A DNA stretch of 64,000 nucleotides, taken from NCBI GenBank assembly GCA_030248215.1, contig JASANG010001354.1:62001-126000 (forward strand), given 5' to 3'. The notes under the pieces were generated by a model that was not told the origin of the DNA, searched no databases, and worked only from the letters and a program-made list of their open reading frames with translations. Position numbers and translations under genes: made by a program. Below, piece after piece: positions 35,001 to 46,521 of this stretch. The DNA is from Enoplolaimus lenunculus. Lineage: Eukaryota; Nematoda; Enoplea; Enoplida; Thoracostomopsidae. The number at the start of each line of letters is the position of its first letter. Positions within the stretch are counted from its first letter, which is position 1.

Positions 35001-38000
35001 CTAATTATCAGGGTTACAAGAATCTTATTTCAGCAATAAAGGATTTTGGGTGCGAGGAATTTAAATAAATTCTCTACAAACTTTCAAAACCAATATGCTT
35101 CGCTCAATACAAGTAGTCCCACTACGACTGGTAATATACATTTCCATGGATGTAACCTTAACGTTGCAATTCATATAATTCCCGAAAAAGTACTGTTGGG
35201 GCATCACTGAAGGTAGTCTGATAGTCTGAAATACAGAAAAATAAGTAGAAGTGTAAAAAATTTAACTTGGTATTGCTAGCCTTCACTGTTTGGCTCTGAT
35301 TTAGTTTTTTCGCTTTCTGATTCCGGGAAGTCGTAATTCCGGTTGCGCTTTGCTCGCAGGATGTTGTGTTAATATGTTACGGTTTGTGATTTGGTGATAT
35401 AGTGGTTTACTGTTGGTGTTCTGATGATATAGTGTGAATTATGGAACGATTTTTGTGTAATAATTTTTTTCCAATGCTAATGTAATTTTCAGCCGATATC
35501 GCTAATGTCACCAGCGCCACCGGGGTCCTCCGCAACACACTTTCTGTATGGAAGTAACACCCTGGATCAATTAATGAGCAGCTCGCCTACCGTGTACAGT
35601 ACGTCTCCTGCGACCGGTTTTCTCGCTGACAACCCTTTATCTGCCAACGCTGCCACTCTCGCATATAGTGCACAGGTATATATTAGCAATTATGTTAAAA
35701 CTTTGATTAGGGCGTGACAGAAAATCTATATATCTAACAGAAGACATTCAGGTCCTATATTCTAGGTTGTAGGAAATTATTTGGTGTAAGATGTATACTT
35801 ATATACGTAATGTGCTTATTAGTGAGTGATACAAAGCGGTAAAGGTTCTGAGCTTAAACCCGAAATCATTCGTGTATAGTAACATACATTTTGAAATATT
35901 GTCACTTAATACACTTTTCACCCCGTTTGCTTCTATCACAAGCTATCACATTGCTTGTTTAGTATTCATTTTAAGTGCATTTGCTTAAAAAAGATAAAAC
36001 ATTCTTCAGATACAAGCATATAATGCCAACAACACCAATAACAATCCAACGATTACGTCGTTAACTGCGGATATGTCAGCATTCGGCTTGGGTAGGAACT
36101 TTCATTTTACTCATTTTACAAATACATATAAGTTTTAACTTTTCAGGGAACGTTGTTTTCAACATTAACAGGTAGCATTTTCACGTCATGGTTCAAGCAG
36201 TTAGACCCTTTTGGGCCTATAACTAAATGAGTTAGAAATGCCACTGACGTAGATCTCCCATGATATGTGAACATGCATCACGTTAGAAGTTAATTTTTCC
36301 TTGACTTTCAGACAGTAAACGAGATCATATGGCATTAAGAGATGGCAACAGAAGTAACTTGCAAAGCGGAGCGGAAGGTGGTCCGAATTTGCAGCAAGCA
36401 CAAGCAAGCTATTTTAATTACAGGTATGTTATTTTTCTAACGGTTGACCAAAATTTGTTGAAAAAAGCCTTTGTACGAATTTTATATATCAGGGTACGAG
36501 CGGATATATATTTACCAGATACCGGAACAGGAAGTTGTCTACCTTAAAATAATTTATTTTTTGAAATTATTTAAAGCAAAAATGCTCTTAACTCTCGCTC
36601 GCTTACATAAGTTAATAATAGCTGAAACGTATTAAAACTTGAACTTCTTGACTTGCCCAGAATGTAATCGCAGCAAGATGTTAAAGATGTTCACGTGTAA
36701 AAAACAGTTTTATGATATTCGGCACTACAACCGTAAATATCCGGTATCCGGCTGGTTTATGCCTGATACCGAAACCGGACACGGATATCAGTTTTTGTCG
36801 GATATTAAACCGGATATTCGGTTGCACCCAGTTTTTTATATTTGTGTCAATTTTATTCTATGTATACGATCTATACTTTCTGTGACGAATTGATCTATAA
36901 GCCTAGCATCTGATAATGACTTATTCCACAGAATCTCTAACTGTAGTTCTCTGAACGGAATTTAAAGCTGGTAGTTTTTGAGTCTAAAATGCCAAAAACT
37001 TTATTAGTATTACGGCAGGTGAGATTTGCTGTTCATTTCAGCCAGAATTTATTTTCAACTTCGCCTCCGGGGGTCGCGCACCCTGTAGTGTCATCTGCAG
37101 CCGGAATTCAGCATTATTTTGCTCAACAACAAAATCAGCAACATGTGCAACAGCCGCCACCGCTTGACCCTGCTGCTCCGCAACACATAGTGCCGACCCC
37201 TGTGTATAGCGGCGTTGGGACAGGAAACACTGCTGCTGCGATGCTACAGAATGGTTTTGGTCCCAATACAACAGGCTCAGCAGTTTCCTCTTGCCGCCTT
37301 CCTGGTAAACTGAGTTAGCGTTACGCTTTTTAGACTTGTTTGTGATTATGAATACACCGAAGAATTTGTAACAAGCGATCTATTTGTGTTTTTTTCAGAA
37401 TATCTGTTGCATAAATGTGAATTTTCATAATTTCACAGAGAAATTTTATTCATGAGCCATCACTTAGTCAGCAATACAGTCGTGCATTTACTGAATCCTC
37501 AACTTCTGGTCTCAGTTCCTAACCACCGAGACTCAAAAAACGAGACCGTGACTGCCAAAAACGAGACATGCCGAGACACATAACTGAGCATCTTTAGTCG
37601 CCTTTTTTGATCGCATATGCAATACGAATTTATTTTCAGAAAACATCGGTAATCAATATTTGTACATAAACAATAACGGAACTATTGGCATGACAGGTGG
37701 CGCTGCTGTCCCTGGTGCGCAGGCAACTGGTGGTGGGATGCCGGCATCGATGTTGGCGCCTTCACAACAACACGCAGTCGGGCCAAATTTTGGTGGCGTT
37801 TGTGGTAGCGGCCCTGGGATCCATCGAACGCCGCCTCAATCACGATTACTCGATGACTATCGCAATAATCGACTGCCGAATTTGCAGCTGAGAGATATAG
37901 TGAATCATATTATCGAATTTTCAAAAGATCAACATGGTTCACGATTTATCCAGCAAAAACTGGAGCGTGCAACGCTGCCTGAGAAACAAATGGTGTTCCG

Positions 38001-41000
38001 TGAGGTGATTTTTATCTGTTCAAATATACATATCTTAAACAGTTAATCGGAATCGGAACTGGAAATTTTGTCACTATACGGAAGATTTGTATTGACAAAT
38101 ATAATATTGACTTACGGTGTCTGTTGGCTGGCAACAGTTTCCAAATACGTCGCCGCATGATCGAATTGATGTTTTCTGATTTCTGGTTCTGTAAAGCTAA
38201 ACAATCAATTATTGATAAGTTAACTCATCGAAAAGAGCTTAATAAATAAATGAAACAGAGTTTTTATGCAACGTATCACAACAAGTAGGATTAAAAATAA
38301 TATTTCAAAATTCCAGTTGCGTCCTGCTATACAGTACCATACTTAAAAATTTGTTTATAAAGTCGCTTAGGATACAGTTTTATTAAGCTGAAAGTAATTA
38401 CGAAAAGTGGTACCTTTACTGAAACTCATAAAGAGGAGCATCGGTAGAGCGCCGAGTTGAGGTTAGTTTTCGTATGGAATAAAGTAGTTGTTTGTACGGA
38501 TTATGAATGTTCTAGCCTAGCGTTTCGGTGACGATTTTAGGTAATCGGTGCCGCGCAAGATCTAATGGTGGACGTATTTGGTAATTATGTTGTGCAAAAA
38601 TTTTTCGAGTTTGGCACTCACGAACAGCAGGAAGAAATTTACGATCAGTTGCGTAGCAATGTCCTTAAACTTGCTCTTCAAATGTATGGCTGTCGAGTAA
38701 TACAGAAAGCGCTGGAAACTGTCTCAAGCGAGCAGCAGCAAGAACTCGTTCGCGAACTAGATGAACATGTGATTCGATGCGTCAAAGTAAGCAAAATGTA
38801 GTGAAATTGCGTTTGATTATTACCGTATTAGGCGCTGTTTGCTTTTCAGAAGTGTGCGATTATTTGGTGCAAAATTTTATTGCAATTTTATTTTTTAATT
38901 TTGGTTCGCAAAAGTTATAGGCGCTCTGGGTTAACAGGTTAGTTACTTGCCTGGGCTTAGCCGGAGTTTATTGACAAATAGAATATGTAGTGTTCAAAAA
39001 ATTGGTAATTTCAATATGTGAGTGCCTTTCTCAGATTATATGTTTGCACAAATCACTATATATTGTTTTGTGGAAACTACTGAACTGATTTGGAAACGTA
39101 AGATAATCGTAATGTACTTAGTCTCGCACGCTGCGTTCGTAACACTGATGAGATTGAGATAAGCTCAAAATACAAACGTATAGTTCGATTATAAGCTTTT
39201 TTGCTGTTTGTAGGATCAGAATGGAAATCACGTAATTCAAAAAGTAATCGAAACTGTCAATCCTGAAGTGCTACAGTTTATTGTTGATGCGTTTCGCACA
39301 AACATCTACGTGCTATCTACACACCCTTATGGTTGTCGGGTGATTCAACGGATTTTAGGTCAACAATTTTACTTAACATACGGTGTAGTAGCATGGTATC
39401 GTTAGCGATTGGCATGCAGTAATTTGACAGCCATTGTAAATTAATTGGGTTTCAAAATAATATATATGCGCAATGTTTAAATATTTTCAATCAGAAAGTT
39501 AATTAATGTGGCTACAACTATTGGGTTTAATGCTTTAACCAACAAGTTAAAATGCAGTTGTATTTCGAAGCTGCAGCCAAAATTAAGTTCTATCCAGCGT
39601 ATAAAAAGTTTATGCGTAACACTATACTTGAGCTTAATAGATTTGTAATGTATAGTCAATCTAAACGCACATTATATTTACAATTATGTTTTGTTTTAAG
39701 AACACTGTAATAACGAACAAAAACGGCCCCTGTTGGACGAGTTACATGAATACACAGTAGCATTGGCGTTAGATCAATATGGCAATTATGTCATTCAACA
39801 CGTGCTTGAACGCGGTGACGCTGATGAGAAAACGCGTATTATTGCTGCGATTAAAGGAGAAGTTTGTGTACTTTTTGACAACATAAATGACTAAATGAGA
39901 TTAGTTAGTTGAAAATTAATAAAAGTTGTGGTAGTGTCTTACTTAATTTTACTGGTACATGAACATAAATTGAAGTAGTGACCGAAAAAACTGTTATTTG
40001 TTAATGTTTGATTGGAATAGCGATCAACTAATTACATGCGTTGAGGCATGCTTATTGTATACAATAGTTTCTGTGTAATTGTTTCGATCTTTCCACCAAG
40101 CGACAAGCATAATTGGGTACTTCCAGCTGGTCATTCACTTACTTGCGTAATAAAAATGCCACCCACACCTCTCATACAAAACTCTCATCAAAGATGGTCA
40201 CTAAGAGTACTCGTTTTATATCCAAATATGAATAAAATTGTGCCGTGGTTTTATGTGATATGCTCCGTATTTACGAAATTTTATTTTAATAGCGTCTGTC
40301 TCGCATTTCCGCACATTTCGGTGTAAATCTCTTCCACACATTTCGGTGTAATTGTCAAAAATACGATATGCGCCTCCGTCAGAATTTTCTGGATCTGCCA
40401 TTGAGAGGGGTGTCACATGTTCCATTCTCGGCAGATAACAAAAACCATAATGTATAAAAACATCTCTACCATTTTTACATTATGTTTTAGGTTCTGCGAT
40501 TTTCGCAACACAAATTTGCGTCAAATGTTATCGAAAAATGTCTGACTTACGGAACTCTGAGAGAGCGGGCGCAACTTATCAATGAGGTACAACGTGACAC
40601 GTATTTTGTAAATTATTTTGGAAAGGTTTGTTTTATACTAATATCACAATTTGATAACATTTTCGAAACATATTCGTTGCACGCTAATACTTGTAGTGAA
40701 CAGGTTAGCAAAAATTTACGTCCTGTAATATTATTAGTATTTTATCAACAACACAAGTTTTTACATACCGTGTGTTTCAGAAGTAACTACACACTGTTTG
40801 ATGCTAACTATCGGTTGACTGGGCAGAGGCAGCTCGCCTGTTTTTTGTATAATTATAGACAAGTATTAAAATTTTACTTGCATTACGACGCGAGATTTAC
40901 AGAACAGCTCCGTCTGTGCACCGTCAAGCTGAATGCATTTCTCCAGTTGGGATGGTACAGATCGGCAAACTTTGGCGCATAAGTCCACTGTAATTTTAGA

Positions 41001-42587
41001 AAACACTGATTTTATTCTGTCCATCAATTCTTGAGGGTCCTTCGCCCTACTTTCATAAACATCTTCTTTCATAACACCCCAAAGAAAGAAGTCAGGCGGA
41101 GTTAAATCTGGTGACCTAGCCATCCGCTCGATGGCACCTCGGCGGCCGATCCATCGATTCGGGAGCCTTTCGTCCAGCCAAGTGCGGACTTCGGTAGCGT
41201 AGTGAGTTGGGGCTCCGTCATGCATGAAAACAAGGTCCTCGGTTGCGATTTGCGGGTAGACATTCACAGATAAAAGTTCCAAATAGCTGGTTTTATTGAC
41301 ATTCCGTCAAAAAAGAATGGACCAACGATGCCTTGTGAACAAATTCCGGCCCAGACACAGACTCCAGGGGCGTTTACCTCTTTGTTAATCGTGACATGTG
41401 GCTTGTCTTCAGACCAATAAACACTATTATGGCGATTAACATGACCATTGAGCTTGAAAACCGCCTCGTCAGTCCACAAAATGCGATGAAGGTCCAACGC
41501 ACTGCTTTCCACCATGTCCATAAATGTCTGACAAAACTGGACTCTGCGATCGAAATCATCATCAGAGAGTCCATGGATAAGACGGGACCAAAAGGGCTTC
41601 AAGTTAAGCTCATTGTAAAGACTCCAACCGGAAGTATGAGGAATACCCAGCTGGAGGGAAGCCTTTGGCGTGAGACTTCGGCATAATTTCCGTATTTATA
41701 GTAAAGTTTTACAACACAAATTTTTTCAGGTAGAGATCGTCGTGGGGAATCCATGGTATAAATAGTATATATTTATAATAACCAGATATATTGAAACAGC
41801 GGTAAACAACCATTGCGAAATATTACGCCAGAAGATATTGATTGACAAAGTGTGGGCAGTTACTTCTGAAACACCCTGTATTGATAGGGTTTTCATCCTG
41901 AATACCATAAAAGTGTGTTGTGTAGCGCACACAGTATACAATTTGCTGCGTTTACATTTGCAGGCAAGTGAAGAAGCTTAAGTTCTCACACTGAAGTAAT
42001 TCGAGTGAGTAAATTAGATGCTATATCCGGTTAACGGTCGGTTCCGGTAAAAATTCACTATTTGGTTCTGGTTTCCGCAAAATTGATATCCGGCCGCATC
42101 CTGTGTAGCATGTAGTCCTCAACGGAGCTTAGTTGAAGAATTAGTGGATAACTTATAGGTTCTTCAAAATACTGGAGCCAACTCGGGTTACAATATGAAT
42201 AACGTATCGAATAGCGATAACGGAACTGTAAGCGAAACATCGTCTTCAAACACAAATGGTGACGCATTGCTAATAATGATGAAAGATCAATATGCAAATT
42301 ATGTCGTGCAACGTATGCTTGATTTGGCGGATCCTCCTCAGCGGCGCAAGCTAATGCAAGCAATCCGACCACATGTACGCACACTGGGCAAATATACGTA
42401 CGGTAAGCATATAATTAGCAAACTGGAAAAATACTACGAAAAACAACAGCAACAACAGCAACAAATTCAACACCAACATTATCATTCGCAACAACAACAA
42501 CAGCAATCTGCACATTACAACCATCATCATCACCATTACGGTGGTAGCCAATCGGGTGTTGGGGGATCCACAACTGGAGAATGCTAG
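29063..42587 (+). CDS. PUM: Pumilio (PUF) RNA-binding translational repressor
   Basis: Fifteen exons join in phase to 1,202 aa plus TAG: 29063-29096, 29706-29867, 31543-31722, 31968-32973, 33233-33377, 35493-35675, 36010-36091, 36312-36423, 37042-37304, 37640-38004, 38541-38786, 39214-39358, 39701-39861, 40491-40586, 42159-42587. PUM proteins bind UGUANAUA elements in 3' UTRs and recruit deadenylase. Residues 12-65 ([23 protein letters not shown]) match the conserved PUM N-terminal motif. 126-720 is low-complexity, with Q-rich 187-224. The PUM-HD spans ~789-1155 with eight repeats whose codes read SRFIQ, NYVVQ, CRVIQ, NHVIQ, CRVIQ, NYVIQ, SNVIE and NYVVQ, the canonical set. The R7-R8 loop is ~25 residues longer than in human PUM1, and the tail is poly-Q/His. 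Exon 1 ([11 protein letters not shown]) is phase-compatible but short; further upstream exons may exist. The PUM-HD is certain, the first exon less so. Confidence 0.95.
29220..29538. mobile_element. hAT-like MITE, ACCGGA family (intron 1 of PUM)
   Basis: Starts CATGGTGCAACCGGAATTCC and ends GTAATTCCGGTTGCAACCTG. Flanks ATATAAAG and ATATATAG form a near-exact 8-bp duplication. Subterminal TTCCGGTTCCGG repeats are present and there is no coding capacity. The interior differs from the 20-21 kb copies, so it is an older relative. Confidence 0.8.
29965..30292. mobile_element. Diverged ACCGGA-family fragment in PUM intron 2
   Basis: Starts CAGGGTGCGAGCGGAATTCC and continues with CCGGTTGCGGTAAATTTTC. 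A possible right end (TTTTTGCCGGAGCCGGATAT) lies near 30590-30620, after a GCCGAT-family copy inserted at 30293-30552. This looks like one MITE interrupted by another. Confidence 0.5.
30293..30552. mobile_element. MITE, GCCGAT family (PUM intron 2)
   Basis: Ends AGGGATGTACCGATACC and GGCACATCCCT are inverted repeats. The interior has GCCGATGCCGATTC and CCGATACCGATGCCGATTCC micro-repeats and 'CTTAATAAACAGATAGGATGCTACATTA', also found in the copy at 51 kb. A second, oppositely oriented copy follows at about 30640-30950. Confidence 0.75.
30950..31345. mobile_element. MITE, GGTCTC/GAGAC family (PUM intron 2)
   Basis: Begins GATCGGCGGTCTCTG and ends with CCGAGATTGGAAACACCGAG. The interior matches 10640-10800 closely, including CAGGTTTACCAGCATTTGCTG. 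It lies about 200 bp before PUM exon 3. Confidence 0.6.
32964..33012 (+). repeat. 24-bp tandem duplication covering a PUM splice donor
   Basis: ACCATGTAAGTGTATCAT occurs twice, 24 bp apart, so the exon-4 donor (AT before GTAAGT at 32974) has an identical second copy at 32998. The intervening segment carries an in-frame TAA, so only the first donor gives the full protein. Confidence 0.85.
33570..33730. mobile_element. TTCCTG-family MITE fragment (PUM intron 5)
   Basis: Contains GGTTCGGCCTGAATTCC and CAATTCATGTTTCTGTTCCTG. The following 'GGTTTTCTGGTAAATTATTC' and 'ATTTAAATTGGAAA' match the copies at 49.5 and 59.3 kb. The right end was not found. Confidence 0.5.
34262..35125. repeat. Composite element with ~170-bp tandem units (PUM intron 5)
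   Basis: A left part (GCGAAGCGTTTTATATTTTG, GAACCACTGAACCGATTTTG, TTTGTTTGAAAGCCTGTTAT) is followed by four tandem units with starts near 34517, 34693, 34866 and 35030, then a right end with GCTTCGCTC and GTAGTCCCACTAC. Unit sequence matches the array at 19.8-20.9 kb, and a single unit lies at 53930-54080. Fixed ends with internal tandem repeats suggest a mobile repeat (possibly Helitron-like); the class is not proven. Confidence 0.75.
36490..36831. mobile_element. hAT-like MITE, GGATAT family (PUM intron 8)
   Basis: Starts CAGGGTACGAGCGGATATAT and ends ACCGGATATTCGGTTGCACC-CAG. Subterminal CCGGTATCCGG and CCGGACACGGATATC repeats are present. Flanks TTATATAT and TTTTTTAT are an imperfect 8-bp match. 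Related ends occur near 10145 and 24004. Confidence 0.65.
38046..38333. mobile_element. MITE, ATTCCG family (PUM intron 10)
   Basis: Begins CGGAATCGGAACTGG. It shares GTGTCTGTTGGCTGGCAACAG and ATTGATAAGTTAACTCATCG with the copies at 17.9 and 57.9 kb and ends near CCAGTTGCGTCCTG. No clear duplication was seen. Confidence 0.65.
40768..41878 (-). mobile_element. Tc1/mariner element, DD41D type, with TIRs
   Basis: About 1.1 kb inside the last PUM intron. The left end (40768 on, CCGTGTGTTTCAGAAGTAAC) and the right end read in reverse (CAGGGTGTTTCAGAAGTAAC) are inverted repeats of about 35 bp, flanked by TA on both sides (40766-40767, 41879-41880). The minus strand encodes a decayed transposase. 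The element lies antisense to its host gene. Confidence 0.88.
40866..41680 (-). pseudogene. DD41D mariner transposase, frameshifted
   Basis: On the minus strand, residues from about 41680 read [20 protein letters not shown], the second helix-turn-helix. [17 protein letters not shown] and the catalytic block [20 protein letters not shown] (first Asp) follow. A frame change near 41270-41280 leads into [15 protein letters not shown] (second Asp), WIGRRGAIE and [13 protein letters not shown] (third Asp). Counting from the HDG Asp to the PPD Asp leaves 41 residues between, the DD41D (rosa-like) spacing. The N-terminal ~60 residues are missing or eroded, so the copy cannot be autonomous. Confidence 0.88.
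42466..42540 (+). repeat. CAA/CAT-rich low-complexity tract in PUM exon 15
   Basis: CAACAGCAACAACAGCAACA-type repeats and CATCATCATCACCAT encode the poly-Gln and poly-His parts of the Pumilio C-terminal tail (residues ~1156-1186). Such tracts vary in length easily. Confidence 0.8.
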
Positions 42588-42726
42588 TTTTTATTATGTT
42601 ACCTACCTTACTTACCTATTTAAGTTTTGGGAAAATTTGTAGGTAGTTCGCTGTGTTTGTGAACATGTGCACTTTTAGATAGGAACAAGATTGCTAAATC
42701 TTTTATATGAGATCAAGTTGTGCGTC

Positions 42727-42732
42727 AATAAA
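42727..42732 (+). terminator. Candidate polyadenylation signal of PUM
   Basis: AATAAA 140 nt after the stop codon. PUM 3' UTRs are often much longer, so this may be only a proximal site. Confidence 0.4.
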
Positions 42733-45700
42733 ATAGAGATATTTCGAATTTTAGCAAATTTGAACTGAAAAATTTTATTCAGCAGCCATCGCTAACTGTA
42801 ATATAGAGTCATGCATTTGCTTAATCCTCGACTTCTGGTCTGATTTCCAAACCACTTAGACATAAAAAAGCGAAACCGAGATCGAGACTCCCATCCCTGG
42901 TGTTGTGTTGTAGCAGTTGGAATCGTTATAATTGTGAAACGGGTGGGCCGTGATCAGAAAGCCAGAAGGAACTGTATATTACATATGGCCATAGCAAAAA
43001 GTAGCCGATTTTTTACACTTAAAACTACGTAACACTGAGTTGGAATGCTATCAGTTTCACGTTTGGCGTATATCTTTGTGTCTGGTCAGAGAAACTTATC
43101 TCTTGTGTTTGTGTTTAAAAAATTATTGAAATGATCCGTTCTGAATAAAATTATAATCCGTTAATGTATATACAATTTTATGAAACGTAAGAATTAAGAG
43201 TCTAAAGCTGGTTTCAAAGGACAACAGGCTTGCGCACTTGTTTTTGAGTAGATGAGGTATTTACCCGCAGGCTATGAAAATGAATTGATGTTAAAGATTT
43301 TTATTGTTTGTTTTGATTATGGTTTATTAATGTTTTTTATGTTTCCCATTTTATGAATTTATACATACCGTGCTGGGGCTTAACGAACTGAATACCATTG
43401 ATTTATATAACAAGTTATTTATAATTTTTGTTGCTTAAAAATGAAAAATCAGATTGTCGAACATTGTTGGATTCGGATTTTTGATTCGGCTTTTTCACAA
43501 TCGAATTCAAATGCGATTCACACACTTTTGAGGAATCTCAACCTTTGTTACCGCACTGGGATGGGGGTAATGCAATTTTAGGCGTTGCTCTGGTCGCGCG
43601 TGTTTACCCCTCTCAACTGCGTGCGACAATGGCTAAATTTGGACTGGGTATATTTTTTTGAAATACGGGTCTGCAGTATGAAAGGGCTTTATGGTATTGG
43701 GCGTATCTAGCTGTTTATTGGGGCCCTGAGAACGAATCTCGTATTATGTAGGAAATTTGTCATATAGAAAACAAGTTCCTATCGTTCCTGCTTGAGAACA
43801 CTTCGCATCATTAACCAGTATGTTCCATGGATCAGAATCTGCGAATTTAAGATTCATTTTTCTGAGTCCGCGCATGGTATCATAATTGTTCGCCCGAGAA
43901 CTCATCAACTGACAACTTGTAATCGGAAATTTTGTCGAGTCCTCAATTCGTCGCATATCTTTTATGTAGGATTAATCTTAAATTTATTTATAGGATTTAG
44001 GACACTGTTGGGGGCAAGTAGTCAGGAGACGAGTTGTCGTAGAGTCTACGCGCACGCGGTTATTATTGCTATTAACGTTTATATCGGCCGTATGTACATT
44101 ATTGTGCTGCAGTTCGCGGCATGTGTACAAAGGTAGTTTACTGTATACCAACAGAATGTCTGTTCATTGGTTTGCTTTTAAATGAGTTGCAAGAAGCATC
44201 GAAACCTAACTTTTCCAATGCGACATATGTTTAACAGTCAATTTTGGTTGTTATGTACCTTCAGGTAAGCTAGCTGTATATACGTATTAGAACACTGTTA
44301 GGCACCTGATATTTAGATATTTTTTATCCTTATATTATTCGTAAGATGTCGCGAATCGTATGTTCACCATGTTTCATATATTGTTAAATCATATTCGTAT
44401 ACAAACAAGTATTTTGTGCATTGTCTTTGTTGCTTGTTGTACATTGTCGTTTTGATATAAGATTTCCTTTCTGATGTTTTATACATAATTTTAATTTGGC
44501 TAATTTTAGTGCTTTCATGTTTAAATAACAACGTTTGCAATGCACATAACGACTTACTATTTAAAAACACTAGCTTGTATTCGCGTTTGCGGCGTAGCCA
44601 GGCATTTAGAAAGGTAGTGTTGTGTTCTATGAAAATATCGAAAAGGTTTTTTGTGTATCTGTTCAAATAATTCTTGTTAACTCCTAGACAAATGTCAGAG
44701 AGTAGGGGTGGTTACTATGTTACGCTATCTCGTACAAAAACTCGAAGCTAACTTATCGAATTGTTCGTTACATAATCTATCTCCATAGGATAACACCGTC
44801 ATTGAAATATAACAAACAATTGTGTTAAATTTTAAATCGCCAATTTATTGCATGTATAAATATGTAACATATGTAAATATCTATGTATGTTATGTGAGTG
44901 TTTGTTGTATGTAAATACTTCTTATTCAACAGAAGTGCTGTGTGTACCGGAATTTCTGATCAAAAAGGCAGGTTGTACCGCAATTTCCGATCAAAAAATT
45001 AGGTTCATCCATTGGCAATGGTTTCAATCGGGCATTGCTTCTGCAGTTCTGGTAATCTGCGCTTATCTGTAGTACTGTGGTTAAGTTTTTTCGGGTTTTT
45101 AGTTATGCAGCGTGAGGCATATGCTTAGACGGATTATGTTTCTTGGCGGGGCTAAAAATAAATAGATCCATTTTTCAATATGTCCCACGCATCAGGGTGC
45201 GACCATTTGTCAAAACACATATGTGTTTAGATCTTTGAGGTCACACCACTGTAGCTCATCAGTTTGATATAGCGTTCGGTATTACTTGGCCGACTGGCCT
45301 ACTGATCTGTTTCCTAAACTTGTTCTTCAGACATTGAAAATTGTTAAATGAGGATACCGTAGTCAGATGCAGATTTTTCATTAAACTGGATATATGGTCA
45401 CGTCCTGTTTTATACGTGTTTACTTTGTGTGTATATAGTGTACTGTATATAATCAGTTGTTACTTCAGTGAGTGGATATTCACTGTTAAAGAATGGATTG
45501 TGTGTGAACTGTCTTGGGTCCTGTTACCTCGACAGGTCGTTTCCTTTAAAGTGTCAATATTGTTTACTGGTAAGTTTTCTGTGTAGCGCATCCAGATGGC
45601 ATTTAATCAGTGCGAAAACTGTAACTGTGATACTTATTTACTGCTAACAATCATGTTTCGCATTTGATGTCTATCATTTTGTAATTGCTTTCGAATTTCT

Positions 45701-46520
45701 TTCAACATTTTGCTTTTCGTAATGCGATTGCTAGTCACATTGGTTTTAGTTTTCCAACAAAAAACTTGTTAGCAGAAATGGATGGAATGCTGTCGTTGTG
45801 CAAGAACAATTCTGACATGATATTACACTTGTTTACTGTCGTGAGTGTAGGTGCATACTCTGCTTAAAAATATGATTTTAATTATTGGTGTACTGTAATT
45901 CTCTTGCATAGATTCTGTTGTTTCTTACGACCATACATTGTTGATTAGAATCAAGTCATGTGATGATGTAACATTAGGGCGCGTTTCGTTTATTGATAAA
46001 CTTGAGATTAGCTTTAAATGAGTGGCATACTTTATTTGTAGTTAAAAATTTTCTATAAACAATTTATACTTTACAAAGGTCGCTTCAGTTTTCCGCAGAA
46101 ATATTATTGTTATAGTTTTTACGATGAAAAAACTATAAATAAATCTAGGTTTAATTAAAGTGCAACTGGCATACTAGATTATGTCGCTAAGACTAATCGG
46201 CAAAATCTGCTTATGCTTGCTTAATGTTTCCATCTCCGGTTCCACCCTATCATCGTTAAATAAAGTAGTTTTTGATTTCAGTAAAGTTTATTACGCTTTG
46301 TTAATGAGTTTCTTTATATGAATTGTGCGTTCCTGAGCATGGTAATGTTTCGTATCTGTATAAGATGACACGAAAACACGAAGTCATTAGTTGCTGTCGA
46401 TAACGCCCAAGGTTGACTGGGGTCCCCTTAAAATTGTCTATATGGCATTGTTTGGGTTTTTTCTCCACGTTTTTCCTACCATTATGGCTCAATTATGTAG
46501 GTCCTCAGGCCAGCATCAGA
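42733..46520. other. Intergenic or 3' UTR DNA downstream of PUM
   Basis: Holds a GGTCTC-family end (42780-42900, ending CCCATCCCTGG) and a GCCGAT-family fragment (43010-43150). There is an unassigned minus-strand open frame (43744-43956), and AT-rich DNA otherwise. Part could be a long PUM 3' UTR, but nothing in the sequence proves it. Confidence 0.4.
43744..43956 (-). CDS. Unassigned 70-codon ORF
   Basis: ATG-initiated, with balanced codon use (MRRIEDSTKFPITSC; LVNDAKCSQAGTIGTCF). The KCSQAGTIGTC stretch vaguely recalls the first cysteines of a secreted-domain motif, but no family can be named. It has no signal peptide, and no neighbouring exon was identified. Confidence 0.2.
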   Translation of the reverse strand: MRRIEDSTKFPITSCQLMSSRANNYDTMRGLRKMNLKFADSDPWNILVNDAKCSQAGTIGTCFLYDKFPT

Positions 46521-46521
46521 A

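Noticed and set aside
40216-40425. Minus-strand ORF with [10 protein letters not shown] stretch
   Set aside because: It looks peptide-like at first, but it lies in an intron beside a small tandem duplication (CACATTTCGGTGTAA twice) with no family match or neighbouring exon.
41396-41686. Plus-strand 96-codon ORF in the last Pumilio intron
   Set aside because: It is the antisense shadow of the mariner transposase, which has catalytic motifs on the minus strand.
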